Shown one piece after another: positions 16,417-24,918 of a stretch of 64,000 nt of DNA (the first letter of the stretch is position 1; each line of letters begins with the position of its first letter). Origin of the DNA: Neobacillus sp. DY30 (lineage in GTDB: Bacteria; Bacillota; Bacilli; Bacillales; Cytobacillaceae); the NCBI RefSeq assembly GCF_030123065.1, contig NZ_CP126093.1, forward strand, positions 3,290,001 to 3,354,000, written 5' to 3'. Below the pieces are notes generated by a model. The model searched no databases. It had not been told where the DNA came from and saw only the letters and a list, made by a program, of their open reading frames with translations. Both the position numbers and the translations under genes were made by a program.

Positions 16417-17115
16417 ATGAAAGAAATAAAAGATCCCAAGTTATTACAGTCTTATTTGCAGGCTCACCAAATAGAATCCATTTTTAATGAAGCAATCATG
16501 CCATACTTATCAATATATCATTTCGACCAAGGGGAGCTGATCTTATCCCAGGGTGAACCATCCAAGTATTTGTATGTCCTGGTAAAAGGTAAAATAAAAA
16601 TCTACACCACTTCAGCAGAAGGGAAAACACTTATTTTATCCTTTAAAACACCGATTGAAGTGATAGGGGATATTGAATATGTGCAGGAGATCGATACCAT
16701 CAATACGGTGGAGGCTGTTTCATCGGTCTATTTGATTGGCGTGCAACATACTTTACTGAAAAAATTAACAAATGATTATTCACCATTTTTACAATTTATC
16801 TTATCAATTATTACCGAGAAGTTTTACTTAAAGAATAATTCAATGAGCTTCAATTTGATGTATCCGGTTGAGGTTCGTTTAGCAAGTTATTTATTGTCCG
16901 TTACCCAAGATGAAAATGAATCTTTATTTTCTGGGCAGCTATGTACCACTAGCTTGACTGATACCGCAAACCTTATCGGTACCAGCTATCGCCACTTAAA
17001 TCGAGTTATTCGGCAATTTTGTACTGATGGTCTGGTAGAGCGTAGTAAAGGATACATCCTTATTAAAGATAGAGAAGGCTTAAAAAATTTAGCCGGAGGT
17101 AATATTTACGAGTAG
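16417..17115 (+). CDS. Crp/Fnr family transcription regulator
   Basis: About 232 residues. A cyclic-nucleotide-binding-type beta barrel lies at about 35-140 (QGELILSQGEPSKYLYVLVKGKIKIY), and a C-terminal winged helix-turn-helix follows (TSLTDTANLIGTSYRHLNRVIRQFCTDGLV). There is no N-terminal Cys cluster for Fe-S, so it is not FNR proper; it resembles the YeiL-type branch. The ATG at 16417 has GGAGGT upstream. It sits between two YdcZ transporters and probably controls them. Effector unknown. Confidence 0.88.
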   Translation: MKEIKDPKLLQSYLQAHQIESIFNEAIMPYLSIYHFDQGELILSQGEPSKYLYVLVKGKIKIYTTSAEGKTLILSFKTPIEVIGDIEYVQEIDTINTVEAVSSVYLIGVQHTLLKKLTNDYSPFLQFILSIITEKFYLKNNSMSFNLMYPVEVRLASYLLSVTQDENESLFSGQLCTTSLTDTANLIGTSYRHLNRVIRQFCTDGLVERSKGYILIKDREGLKNLAGGNIYE

Positions 17116-17211
17116 ATAAGATGAGGACCAAAAACGAAGCGTTGGAATCGTTATAGCTTGCAGCTAATCATGAGCTTCTATTAAAATATTACACATTGGA
17201 GTGAATCAAAT

Positions 17212-17700
17212 ATGATTCTAGGACTACTATTTGCCATACTGGCTGGAGCATTAGTCGGTCTGCAAAATATATTCAATAGTAAAGTGGGGGAACACGCTGG
17301 TTCATGGACAACAACTACCTTAGTCTTAGGTTTAGGATTTGTTGCTTCATTTACTCTAGGTTTCCTGTTTGAAGGTAAAGAACTTTTTCAATTACAAAAT
17401 ATGAAAACATGGTACTGGTTTAGTGGGTTGATAGGAATTGGAGTAGTAACCTGTGTCGTGCAAGGTATAAAGTTGCTTGGTCCAACCTATGCGATTTCCA
17501 TTCTTCTTATATCACAGCTGGGAATTGCATTATTGTGGGATTCATTTGGCTGGATGGGAATTGAAAAGGTACCATTTACCCTTCAACAATTAATAGGTGT
17601 ACTCGTAATCGTTGCTGGCATTCTTGTTTTTAAAATGAGCGGTGAACCTAACTCGACAAAGATGCCTAATGGCTTAAAAAGTGTACCTGCAGAAAAGTAA
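17212..17700 (+). CDS. DMT superfamily transporter, YdcZ (DUF606) type, second copy
   Basis: A 162-residue homologue of the gene at 15958 (GLLFAILAGALVGLQNIFNSKVGEHAGSW), with five hydrophobic segments and a polar C-terminal tail. GGAG precedes the ATG. It follows the Crp/Fnr regulator by about 100 bases. Pairing of two YdcZ-type halves around a regulator suggests a small exporter module; this is inference. Confidence 0.85.
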   Translation: MILGLLFAILAGALVGLQNIFNSKVGEHAGSWTTTTLVLGLGFVASFTLGFLFEGKELFQLQNMKTWYWFSGLIGIGVVTCVVQGIKLLGPTYAISILLISQLGIALLWDSFGWMGIEKVPFTLQQLIGVLVIVAGILVFKMSGEPNSTKMPNGLKSVPAEK

Positions 17701-17722
17701 ACAGAGGATGGAGAGTTACCTT

Positions 17723-18433
17723 TTGAAAAATTATAAAACGTTGTTTTTTGATGTAGATGATACTTTATTAGATTTTGGTGCAGCGGAAAAATTAGCGTTA
17801 CAACTTCTTTTCGAGAAGCAGAATATTCCGCTTACTACTGAAATGGAAGAAAAGTATAAGAGAATAAATCAAGGTCTTTGGCAGAGGTTTGAAGAAGGAG
17901 AACTGAGCCGGGATGAGGTTGTCAATACACGCTTTTCTCTTCTTTTTCATCAATATGGAAAAGATGTTGATGGGACCTTACTAGAAAAAAACTATCGATC
18001 ATTCCTCGAACAAGGACATCAATTGGTGAACGGTGCTTTTGAACTTATTACAGAACTTACTTCCCAATATGACTTATATATTGTCACGAATGGCGTGTCT
18101 AGCACACAGGATAAACGATTACGTGCTTCAGGTTTATATCCACTGTTTAAAGGGATCTTCGTTTCCGAAGATACAGGTTTTCAAAAACCAATGAAGGAAT
18201 ATTTTGATTATGTTTTCGCCAGAATTCCTCATTTTGAAGTGAACCAATCAATTATTATCGGTGATTCGTTAAGTGCTGATATTTTAGGCGGGGCACAGGC
18301 CGGGATGGATACCTGCTGGTTTAATCCCAAAATGAAACCGAACTATACTGATATTAGTCCAACGTATCAAATCCATAAGCTTGAAGAATTGAAACGAATA
18401 TTAAATGTAAAGGATAGAATAGGTGCCTGTTAA
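17723..18433 (+). CDS. yfnB: Noncanonical pyrimidine nucleotidase, YjjG/YfnB family (HAD superfamily)
   Basis: About 236 residues. HAD motif I is FFDVDDTLLDF at the N-terminus, motif II is IVTNGVSSTQ, and motifs III/IV are FQKPMKEYF and IIIGDSLSADILGG. The phrase NQGLWQRFEEGELSRDEVVNTRF is typical of YjjG/YfnB, which dephosphorylate noncanonical or damaged pyrimidine nucleotides. The TTG at 17723 is favoured because GGAGAG lies 7 bases upstream and homologues start just before FFDVDDT; frames from 17681 and 17708 have weaker support. It begins 22 bases after the YdcZ gene and may be co-transcribed. Confidence 0.88.
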   Translation: MKNYKTLFFDVDDTLLDFGAAEKLALQLLFEKQNIPLTTEMEEKYKRINQGLWQRFEEGELSRDEVVNTRFSLLFHQYGKDVDGTLLEKNYRSFLEQGHQLVNGAFELITELTSQYDLYIVTNGVSSTQDKRLRASGLYPLFKGIFVSEDTGFQKPMKEYFDYVFARIPHFEVNQSIIIGDSLSADILGGAQAGMDTCWFNPKMKPNYTDISPTYQIHKLEELKRILNVKDRIGAC

Positions 18434-18459
18434 TTTGACATATAAAAGGAGTGTGGACG

Positions 18460-18984
18460 ATGGAGTTAAACTATGAAATCATTACTGATGAAGAAATTGA
18501 AACCTGTAGAGATTTATGTAATGAACTGATGGCGTTTCAAAAATCGAAAGCTCATATAACCCCTGAGCTATTTGATCATATGAATTTTGACACTCGGATG
18601 GTTCCTTCCGTAAAAAACGCCATACACAATTACATTGTCGTTGTAAAAGATGGTGAGAAAATTATCGCTTACGTTTATTCCAATATCTCTCCGAAAGAAG
18701 CCTATTCTAATGATTTCGCAACATTCTTTGACCTGACATCGGTTCAAAAAAAGAATGTAGGTTGTCTATCGCAATTTTATATAAAAGATGAATATAGACA
18801 CTATGGGATTGGATCTAAGCTTTTCAATATGTCCATGGAGTGGCTAAAACAATTTGATAATGTAGAGGATTATTTTATCTTTGTCTCAAATGGTAATGAT
18901 CACGCCTTGGAATTTTATAAATATAAAGGATTTTCAGTAAGTCATACCATATTGGATGGTTTTATCACGGTTTTACGAAAATAG
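18460..18984 (+). CDS. GNAT family N-acetyltransferase
   Basis: About 174 residues. The acetyl-CoA loop is CLSQFYIKDEYRHYGIGSKLF and the late helix is NDHALEFYKYKGFSVSH, both typical of GNATs. ATG at 18460 preceded by AAGGAG at a suitable distance; a GTG at 18451 would overlap the site. It follows the nucleotidase by 26 bases and is probably in the same transcript. Substrate unknown. Confidence 0.87.
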   Translation: MELNYEIITDEEIETCRDLCNELMAFQKSKAHITPELFDHMNFDTRMVPSVKNAIHNYIVVVKDGEKIIAYVYSNISPKEAYSNDFATFFDLTSVQKKNVGCLSQFYIKDEYRHYGIGSKLFNMSMEWLKQFDNVEDYFIFVSNGNDHALEFYKYKGFSVSHTILDGFITVLRK

Positions 18985-19129
18985 GATGTGACCATTCTTC
19001 CATACATACCTTGGGTCCTAGACACTCCTCTACTCCTCAAGTCTTAGATAAACTTACTACTTCAGTATCTTCAGCCAAATTTAATACTCTACTATACTAA
19101 GATTACATTATATAATGGAGTGGAGAAAG

Positions 19130-19744
19130 ATGACTGAATCAATATTATCCCTAATTAAAGAATGGGGGATATGGGGTGTGTTATTTTCCTTATTTATTGA
19201 AGGAAGTGCTCTTCCTTTTATCGGCTCGTTCATCATGGTTACAGTGGGATTTATTTTAGATTTAACCTGGTTTGAGAGGGTATGGATTTCATTAGCAGGC
19301 AGCTTCTTGTATGCGATTGGGAGTTGGATTCCTTATTTTATTGGATATAAATTCGGAAAATCTGTTGAAGACAGGTTAAGTAATGCAAAAAAAGAAAAAT
19401 TATCCAAGGCTAAGATGGCCTTTAGCAGGAATGGAATTTGGAGTGTGGCCATTTCAAGCCCGCTTCATTTAGGGAATTTTGTTCCTTTTTTAGCAGGAAT
19501 GTCACATATGAAACTTCGAACGTATACACTACTTACAATAATTGGGATTGCGCCATCCACCTTACTATTTTTAAGTATTGGTCATTTTTATCCAGGTGAT
19601 TTCCAAACCATTATGAATACAATAACGGATTATCAACGATTACTATTCATTTTGTTTGGCTTCATCACTTTATCTTATATGGGTATAAAATTATTCGGTT
19701 ATCGTAAGCAAAAGAAATTGCTGAAGCATAATGTGTTGAGCTAG
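19130..19744 (+). CDS. DedA family membrane protein
   Basis: About 204 residues with the DedA/SNARE-associated pattern: a hydrophobic first part with LFSLFIEGSALPFIGSF (the E and xPxPG-like segment), a central GSWIPYFIGYKFG motif, and a second membrane part. DedA proteins include lipid flippases (undecaprenyl phosphate or PE translocation). ATG at 19130 has GGAGTGGAG upstream; an ATG at 19115 lacks one. Its native terminator has been split by an insertion sequence 14 bases downstream. Confidence 0.87.
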   Translation: MTESILSLIKEWGIWGVLFSLFIEGSALPFIGSFIMVTVGFILDLTWFERVWISLAGSFLYAIGSWIPYFIGYKFGKSVEDRLSNAKKEKLSKAKMAFSRNGIWSVAISSPLHLGNFVPFLAGMSHMKLRTYTLLTIIGIAPSTLLFLSIGHFYPGDFQTIMNTITDYQRLLFILFGFITLSYMGIKLFGYRKQKKLLKHNVLS

Positions 19745-19806
19745 ATATCCTTTTACTAAAAACACCTGAAATGAAGTGACCCCGTAAAGTTAGACAGGTT
19801 ATTTCG

Positions 19807-20619
19807 TTAGGCAGCTTGTTGGGCCTGAACTCGGTACTGTACTGGGCTCAGGCCTTTTAATTTTGCCTTAATTCGTTTGTGATTGTAGTAATCTATATAT
19901 TTTTCTAGTTCTTGTTTGAAATGGTCGACACTTTCAAATTCTTTTAGATACAGAAATTCTGATTTCAAAATCCCGAAGAAATTTTCTATAACGGCGTTGT
20001 CGTAACAGTTTCCTTTACGGGACATACTTTGCGTAATACCTCGCTCGTTTAGGGAATGTTGGTATTTTTTCATCTGGTAGTGCCAACCTTGATCTGAATG
20101 AATAAGTAGTTTATTGCCGTCGGTTAACCGTTCAAAGGCTTGATATAACATCCTTGAGACAAGTGAATAGGTCGGTCTTGATCCAATTGTATATGTAATA
20201 ATTTCTCCATTATATAGGTCCAATATCGGGGATAAATATAGCTTCTCTCCAAATAATTTAAACTCTGTAATGTCTGTAACCCATTTCTCATTTGGTTCTT
20301 CAGCTTTGAAGTTGCGATTTAAAATATTTGGTGCAATTTTACCTACTTTACCTTTATAAGAGCGATATTTTTTCATTCTGACGAGACATTTTAGACCTAG
20401 TTCTTTCATGATACGCTGTACTTTTTTGTGATTTACTTTGTGTCCACGATTTCTAAGTTCATCACGAATACGGCGGTAGCCAAAACGGCCTTCATGTTCG
20501 TCATAAATGGATTGAATCAATCCCTTCAGCTCTGCATCTGTATCAGGACGCCCCATGTTTTTCACCCAATAATAATACGTACTACGGGGGATATCTGCGA
20601 GTTGTAAAAGTGCTTTCAC
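19807..20619 (-). CDS. IS3-family transposase OrfB (DDE catalytic part)
   Basis: The 270-residue frame opens at a GTG and contains the HTH_21 region (STYYYWVKNMGRPD), then the rve integrase core. The DDE residues fit TDITEFKLFGEKLY (first D), IHSDQGWHYQ (second D) and GNCYDNAVIENFFGILKSE (E). In IS3 elements OrfB is made as an OrfAB fusion by -1 slippage; the minus-1 frame is open upstream to the slip site at 20661-20667, consistent with that. The catalytic frame itself is intact. Confidence 0.88.
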   Translation of the reverse strand: MKALLQLADIPRSTYYYWVKNMGRPDTDAELKGLIQSIYDEHEGRFGYRRIRDELRNRGHKVNHKKVQRIMKELGLKCLVRMKKYRSYKGKVGKIAPNILNRNFKAEEPNEKWVTDITEFKLFGEKLYLSPILDLYNGEIITYTIGSRPTYSLVSRMLYQAFERLTDGNKLLIHSDQGWHYQMKKYQHSLNERGITQSMSRKGNCYDNAVIENFFGILKSEFLYLKEFESVDHFKQELEKYIDYYNHKRIKAKLKGLSPVQYRVQAQQAA

Positions 20620-20645
20620 CGGAAATTCATGCCTTAATTCAAAGA

Positions 20646-21167
20646 CTACTTGCGCTTTGTCTTTTTTGGTGATTTTTCCTTGTTTTGAACTAAGGCATTC
20701 AACTTTTTTAAATATGCATTCTCCATACGTAAACGTTCTAATTCCATTTGGAGTGCTTCCATTGACCCTTCCGCTGGTACTTGTTTATTGGATGTTTTTT
20801 GATTCTCATTTTACATAAATGGACGTCCCTCTTTCTTTATTTGTAGGGCATCCAATCCTTCTGATTCATAAGCGATTTTCCATTTTAAAAGTGTTGAAGG
20901 TGATGGAATATTAAAGATCGCTGCTGTTTCCCTGATAGACGTCCCTTGCTCGTTCATATAATTGAGTACGTCTAGTTTATACTGTTGAGGATAGGATGTA
21001 TACCGTTTTTCAAAGGCATCTTCACCAAAAAGATTATATTGTTTGATCCACTGAAGGAGTACACTATGATCTACACCGATTGAACGAGCAATTGTTTTCA
21101 CTCCATCATTACCATTTAGATATTCTTTTACTGATTGTATTTTTTGCTCTGTCGAAAATTTCGCCAT
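20646..21167 (-). pseudogene. IS3-family OrfA interrupted by an in-frame TAA
   Basis: Starts MAKFSTEQKIQSVKEYLNG with two helix-turn-helix parts (VKTIARSIGVDHSVLLQWI and TSIRETAAIFNIPSPSTLLKW). A TAA at 20813-20811 follows GRPFM, yet the same frame stays open and coding-like afterwards (SNKQVPAEGSMEALQMELER, leucine-zipper-like) to TAG at 20648-20646. A normal OrfA of this group is about 173-177 residues, which the full frame matches. So one codon, perhaps a Ser codon, has become a stop. GAGGTG lies upstream of the ATG at 21167. Confidence 0.75.
20661..20667 (-). promoter_or_regulatory. Programmed -1 frameshift slip site
   Basis: AAAAAAG on the minus strand, read A-AAA-AAG at the end of the orfA frame. 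Slippage joins orfA to the orfB frame (KDKAQVVFELRHEF then VKALLQL), as in IS150. Confidence 0.7.
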
Positions 21168-21181
21168 TAAAAAATGCACCT

Positions 21182-21210
21182 CGAATTGTTAGAGTGTGTC
21201 TAACAATTCG
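21182..21210 (-). repeat. Hairpin at the IS end, upstream of orfA
   Basis: CGAATTGTTAGA / TCTAACAATTCG, 12 perfect pairs and a 5-base loop, lies between the IS end and the orfA ribosome site. It could stop or sequester read-through mRNA entering from outside; this role is inferred. Confidence 0.6.
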
Positions 21211-21473
21211 GGTGCACTTCAAAAAAAGGTGTTTTTTCCTTTACATGGGTGATACCCCGGAAGGGAAACTTATACAAGAGTAAAATCAATCAAGTGGATT
21301 TTTTTCGAATTCCGAGATTAAATTACCTATGTTCGGGGTATTTCATGTATATCAATTTCTATTTTTATTATAATAATGGAAATTTTTATGAAGAAATTGG
21401 TGCAAAATAGTATTAAATGGGTATAAACATAAATTATACTATTATCAGATTGCATCATGCATAGGGGGATAAA

Positions 21474-22214
21474 ATGGAACTTTCATTGTTATTAGAGTAT
21501 GGATGGGTTTTACTTATTTTAATTTTGTTAGAAGGCTTATTATCTGCGGATAATGCTTTGGTGTTAGCAATTATGGCAAAGCATTTGCCTCCAGACCAGC
21601 AAAAGAAGGCGATAAATATTGGTTTAATGCTTGCCTTCATCTTTAGGATTGGTGCGATCTTTATCATTTCGTTCTTGTTTCATGTTTGGTGGATTCAAGC
21701 AATCGGTGCTGCGTATTTAATCTTCATCGCATTAAAACACTTGCTTAAAAAAGACCATGGCGATAGAGACAAAGCAGGTAAGAGCTACCGGGCTACTGTC
21801 GCTCAAATCGCGTTAGCTGATATCGCCTTTGCTGTAGATTCCATTTTAGCAGCAGTTGCTCTCGTTATTGCACTACCGGGCACGCCAATGGGTGAAATTG
21901 GCGGAATGGATGGCGCGCAATTTATCGTCATCTTACTCGGTGCAATCGCTGGCTTAATCGTCATTCGGTTTGCAGCCGGTTTCTTTGTTAAAATCCTGAC
22001 ACAAAGACCAGCTCTTGAAACAGCGGCGATGTTACTAGTTGGCTGGGTTGGAGTTAAGCTATTAATGCATACTCTTGCTCACCCAGCACTGCACATTATT
22101 CCGCATGATTTTGTAGAAGGACCGATTTGGAATACCATCTTTTGGTCGGTTATGCTTTTAATTGCTTTAGGCGGATGGTTCTTATCAGGAAAAAAAACAC
22201 AACACTCAACTTAA
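21474..22214 (+). CDS. TerC family integral membrane protein
   Basis: The 246-residue protein has seven or so membrane helices and the two TerC signature acidic motifs, EGLLSADNALVLAIMAKHLP near residue 19 and ALADIAFAVDSILAAVAL near residue 112. Family members (Bacillus YjbE/YkoY/MeeF/MeeY type) help Mn2+ efflux or metalation of exported proteins. AGGGGG precedes the ATG. I looked for a yybP-ykoY manganese riboswitch in the 250 bp upstream and saw none. A paralogue lies at 31426. Confidence 0.9.
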   Translation: MELSLLLEYGWVLLILILLEGLLSADNALVLAIMAKHLPPDQQKKAINIGLMLAFIFRIGAIFIISFLFHVWWIQAIGAAYLIFIALKHLLKKDHGDRDKAGKSYRATVAQIALADIAFAVDSILAAVALVIALPGTPMGEIGGMDGAQFIVILLGAIAGLIVIRFAAGFFVKILTQRPALETAAMLLVGWVGVKLLMHTLAHPALHIIPHDFVEGPIWNTIFWSVMLLIALGGWFLSGKKTQHST

Positions 22215-22228
22215 TTTACGTCAATTAG

Positions 22229-22262
22229 AAAATGGCTTGGAATCATACCAAGCCATTTTCCA
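22229..22262 (+). terminator. Terminator of the first TerC gene
   Basis: AATGGCTTGG / CCAAGCCATT, 10 perfect pairs with a 7-base loop, then TTTTCC. Confidence 0.75.
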
Positions 22263-22311
22263 TGGAAAATTGGGAGGGAAAATCGTAATAATGAATAGAA
22301 AGGATGAAAAT

Positions 22312-23124
22312 ATGAATTTTTCCTTCGATCATTTAGTCTGGTTTAACCATAATCCTGAAAACGCAATACATTCGCTTTCAGGACAGGGTATCCATGTGGT
22401 GCAGGGCGGCCGTCATGAATCATGGGGAACCTACAATACACTCAGTTATTTTGGTTTAAGCTATATTGAATTTTTGGGAATTGAGAAAATAGAGATAGCT
22501 GAACAACACAAAGAAAATCGATTAATTACACAAATTGTTCAGCAGCTCAATAAAGAAAATAGGGAAGGTCCTGCTAAAATTGCCATTCGAACCAATCAAA
22601 TAAATGAATTGGCGATAAAGCTGAAACAAGACGGGTTTACCGTATACGGTCCGCTTCCTGGACAACGAGTTACTGCGGCTGGTGAAGTGATCGGCTGGTC
22701 ACTACTATTCATCGAGGATCATCCTAATCAGCTATCACTTCCTTTTTTCATCCAATGGGAGAAAAGTGATAAACAAAGATTAGCTGCGTTTGAGGAACAA
22801 GGAATGTTAGGCAGGCATAGCGGCACAAATTCGCAATTTAAAAGTGTCGGTTTTGTTGTAAGGGATTTAGATGAAACGATAAGAACTTGGGGAAAACTCT
22901 TAAATCTAACCCCGTGTAAAGAGTTCTGGGACGAAGCCTTACATGCACGGTGTCAAACATTAGAATTACCTGGAACTGATCTCATGTTTTGCACACCACT
23001 TGGAGAAGGAACAACAGAAAAGGTCTTACATGAAAGAGGGGAAACACCTTTTCTTGTAAACCTGTCTGAAACAAACCAAAGCAAATTTATTGAAATCATG
23101 AATGGCTATTGGCGTTTTCGGTAG
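22312..23124 (+). CDS. VOC family protein (glyoxalase-like domain, PF13468 type)
   Basis: About 270 residues: FSFDHLVWFNHNPENAIHSL then HVVQGGRHESWGTYNTLSYFGLSYIEFLGIE, a glyoxalase-like fold; a second VOC half follows (SVGFVVRDLDETIRTWGKLL). Metal ligands and substrate are not evident. The frame is open from 22237, but that start lies in the upstream terminator; AAAGGA before the ATG at 22312 decides the start (ATG at 22291 is the alternative). The P-loop gene follows 34 bases later and may be co-transcribed. Confidence 0.82.
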   Translation: MNFSFDHLVWFNHNPENAIHSLSGQGIHVVQGGRHESWGTYNTLSYFGLSYIEFLGIEKIEIAEQHKENRLITQIVQQLNKENREGPAKIAIRTNQINELAIKLKQDGFTVYGPLPGQRVTAAGEVIGWSLLFIEDHPNQLSLPFFIQWEKSDKQRLAAFEEQGMLGRHSGTNSQFKSVGFVVRDLDETIRTWGKLLNLTPCKEFWDEALHARCQTLELPGTDLMFCTPLGEGTTEKVLHERGETPFLVNLSETNQSKFIEIMNGYWRFR

Positions 23125-23158
23125 TCAGACTATTCTTAATTAATAGAGGGACGTTTAC

Positions 23159-24013
23159 ATGACAAAGACAAAATTAATTTTAGTAGAGGGACTGCCTGGT
23201 TCGGGAAAGTCGACAACTGCGGAAATGACACATGAGCTTTTAAAAGAATGGAATGTCGATACAAAGTTGTTTCTTGAGGAAAATGTGGAACATCCAGCAG
23301 ATTATGAGGGACGCTCTTATTTCTCAAAAAATGAATTTGAGCAGTTTTTGGAACAATATAGTGAAGCAAAGCCCATATTATTAAAACATTCACTCGAACG
23401 CTGTGATGGATTTGTATTGCCGCAAAATAAGCTAAGACAAGACCTTGGTGAATTCAAAGTTCGTGATTCCTTTTGGGATCACATTTGGAATCATGATGTC
23501 TATGAACTGCCGTTAGAAAAGAACATAGAGCTAATAACGGATAAATGGAAAAGGTTTGTCGACCAGGCGTTATCGGGAAATGAGACGTATATTTTTGAAT
23601 GCTGCTTTATTCAAAATCCTGTAACCATCAGTATGATCAAATATGGTGCCTCTCAGGATGTCGTCATGAATTATGTAACGCAATTAGCTCATATTATTGA
23701 GCCGTTAAACCCCGTTTTACTTTATGTAGAACAACAAGATTTGTCTCGATCCTTTAAAAAAGCTGTTCAAGAACGTCCAAAAGAGTGGTCAACTGGTTTT
23801 ATGGATTACTATAATAACCAAGGCTACGGGAAAATGCATGGTGCTCAAGGAATCGATGGAACCATTGCAGTCTTAGAAGCAAGATATCAAGTAGAAACGG
23901 TTATTTTCAATTCACTCAAAATGGTGAAACATAGAATTGATAATTCAAAGTTTGACAAATCCCTTCACGCAAGCCAAATCAAGGAAAAGTTCTTGAATTC
24001 GGTAATAATGTAA
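23159..24013 (+). CDS. P-loop NTPase / nucleoside-kinase-like protein
   Basis: The 284-residue protein begins with strand KLILVEGLPGSGKSTTAEM, a Walker A motif at residues 11-19. A later DRSF-like Arg-rich lid is not clear, but IFECCFIQNPVT and PVLLYVEQQDLSRSF look like the beta strands of small kinases. A homologue class annotated only as AAA/hypothetical ATP-binding protein occurs in Bacillus. Likely a cytoplasmic phosphotransferase; substrate unknown. A terminator follows. Confidence 0.75.
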   Translation: MTKTKLILVEGLPGSGKSTTAEMTHELLKEWNVDTKLFLEENVEHPADYEGRSYFSKNEFEQFLEQYSEAKPILLKHSLERCDGFVLPQNKLRQDLGEFKVRDSFWDHIWNHDVYELPLEKNIELITDKWKRFVDQALSGNETYIFECCFIQNPVTISMIKYGASQDVVMNYVTQLAHIIEPLNPVLLYVEQQDLSRSFKKAVQERPKEWSTGFMDYYNNQGYGKMHGAQGIDGTIAVLEARYQVETVIFNSLKMVKHRIDNSKFDKSLHASQIKEKFLNSVIM

Positions 24014-24027
24014 AAATGTAAGGCTTG

Positions 24028-24061
24028 AAATCAGAGTGTGCACATTGCCTCTGATTTTTTT
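24028..24061 (+). terminator. Terminator of the P-loop gene
   Basis: AAATCAGAG / CTCTGATTT stem with a 12-base loop and seven T. Confidence 0.75.
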
Positions 24062-24073
24062 ATCGTATTTTAC

Positions 24074-24775
24074 TTATTTTGTTGGATTTACGACAAAGAC
24101 AATAACACTTTTATCTAAATCAAAATCCCAGTCGACAAAAACATCAATGATTTGTGTATCCAGTATTCCTTCAAAGTGGTTATTGTTATGAAGCAGTCCT
24201 TTTTCGAGTGTCCGTTTTGCCAGTTTAAGTTGTTCCTGCATACCTTGTCTGATTAATTGCTTTTCAATTCTGACCAATATTCCATTTCGGATAACCAGAA
24301 TGGACCGGTGATTTAGTTTGCAAGCATAAATTTCTTCAGGTTTCTTTTCTGATTCTTCACTTAAATTCATAATCTCACGAATAAGTTCTGCTTTCCCTGT
24401 AAACTCTTCATTAATAGGTACATCGATACTCGTTGAATCACTGCAAATTCCTGTGAACATCGCCGACTTGTTATGTAATCCCCAGTCATAGTAGAATTCT
24501 CTTATTTCCATTCCGGTAACAAATTTTATATAGGCTTTCATTTCAGGAATTAATGTCTGCATTACTAAATCTCGAGTTTTTTGCACACTTTCATCTTGGT
24601 TTTGATTCATAAGTACCCTTTCTGTTGGGGAAAGGAAATTACGAATATAAACGATCATAAAGGTTTTACCTAATGTAACATGTACGGCTTCAGGACCTTT
24701 CCCAAAATAATCGCGCAGGGTTTTACTTATATAACTGCTTAACTCGGCAGTTTTTTTGTAAATGGGTGTTTCCAT
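24074..24775 (-). CDS. MpsC family protein (DUF2294), two tandem domains
   Basis: The 233-residue protein shows two copies of the DUF2294 fold. The first has YISKTLRDYFGKGPEAVHVTLGKTFMIVYI (about 14-44); the second, about 130-233, has the related HRSILVIRNGILVRIEKQLI. The domain is now named for MpsC of the S. aureus membrane-potential-generating system, although these cytosolic proteins have no membrane segment and their role in Bacillus is unknown. It is preceded by AAGGAG and stands alone, divergent from sda. Confidence 0.82.
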   Translation of the reverse strand: METPIYKKTAELSSYISKTLRDYFGKGPEAVHVTLGKTFMIVYIRNFLSPTERVLMNQNQDESVQKTRDLVMQTLIPEMKAYIKFVTGMEIREFYYDWGLHNKSAMFTGICSDSTSIDVPINEEFTGKAELIREIMNLSEESEKKPEEIYACKLNHRSILVIRNGILVRIEKQLIRQGMQEQLKLAKRTLEKGLLHNNNHFEGILDTQIIDVFVDWDFDLDKSVIVFVVNPTK

Positions 24776-24918
24776 TTTAATGGACTCCTTTCAACTAGGT
24801 ATGTTTACCTTAGTGTACCCTTTTTACTGGAAATAATTAGCATGGTTTGTTGTTCGAAATAAAAATATAATGTAGGTAGGTGAAGGGACAGAAAGCCATT
24901 CGCTTTGAGGAGTAGGAT

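Larger units (their letters stand above)
19772..21221 (-). mobile_element. IS3-family (IS150-type) insertion sequence, about 1450 bp
   Basis: Terminal inverted repeats start TGAAGTG at both ends and share about 20 of 25 bases through TTAGACA. Flanks show AAA on each side, compatible with a 3-base target duplication. It carries orfA and orfB on the minus strand with an A6G slip site between. The orfA frame has an internal stop, so this copy may not be autonomous. Confidence 0.85.
19758..21237 (+). terminator. dedA terminator split by an insertion sequence
   Basis: Left arm AAAAACACCT (19758-19767) and right arm AGGTGTTTTT (21227-21236, followed by more T) are perfect complements. Taking out the element and one AAA copy leaves a 10-pair stem with a loop of about six bases and a T tail. 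The element therefore sits in the loop. Confidence 0.7.

Noticed and set aside
21222..21473. Possible manganese (yybP-ykoY) riboswitch upstream of the first TerC gene
   Set aside because: No conserved core or pseudoknot-like arrangement could be found by eye; the region is AT-rich and unstructured apart from the split dedA terminator arm.
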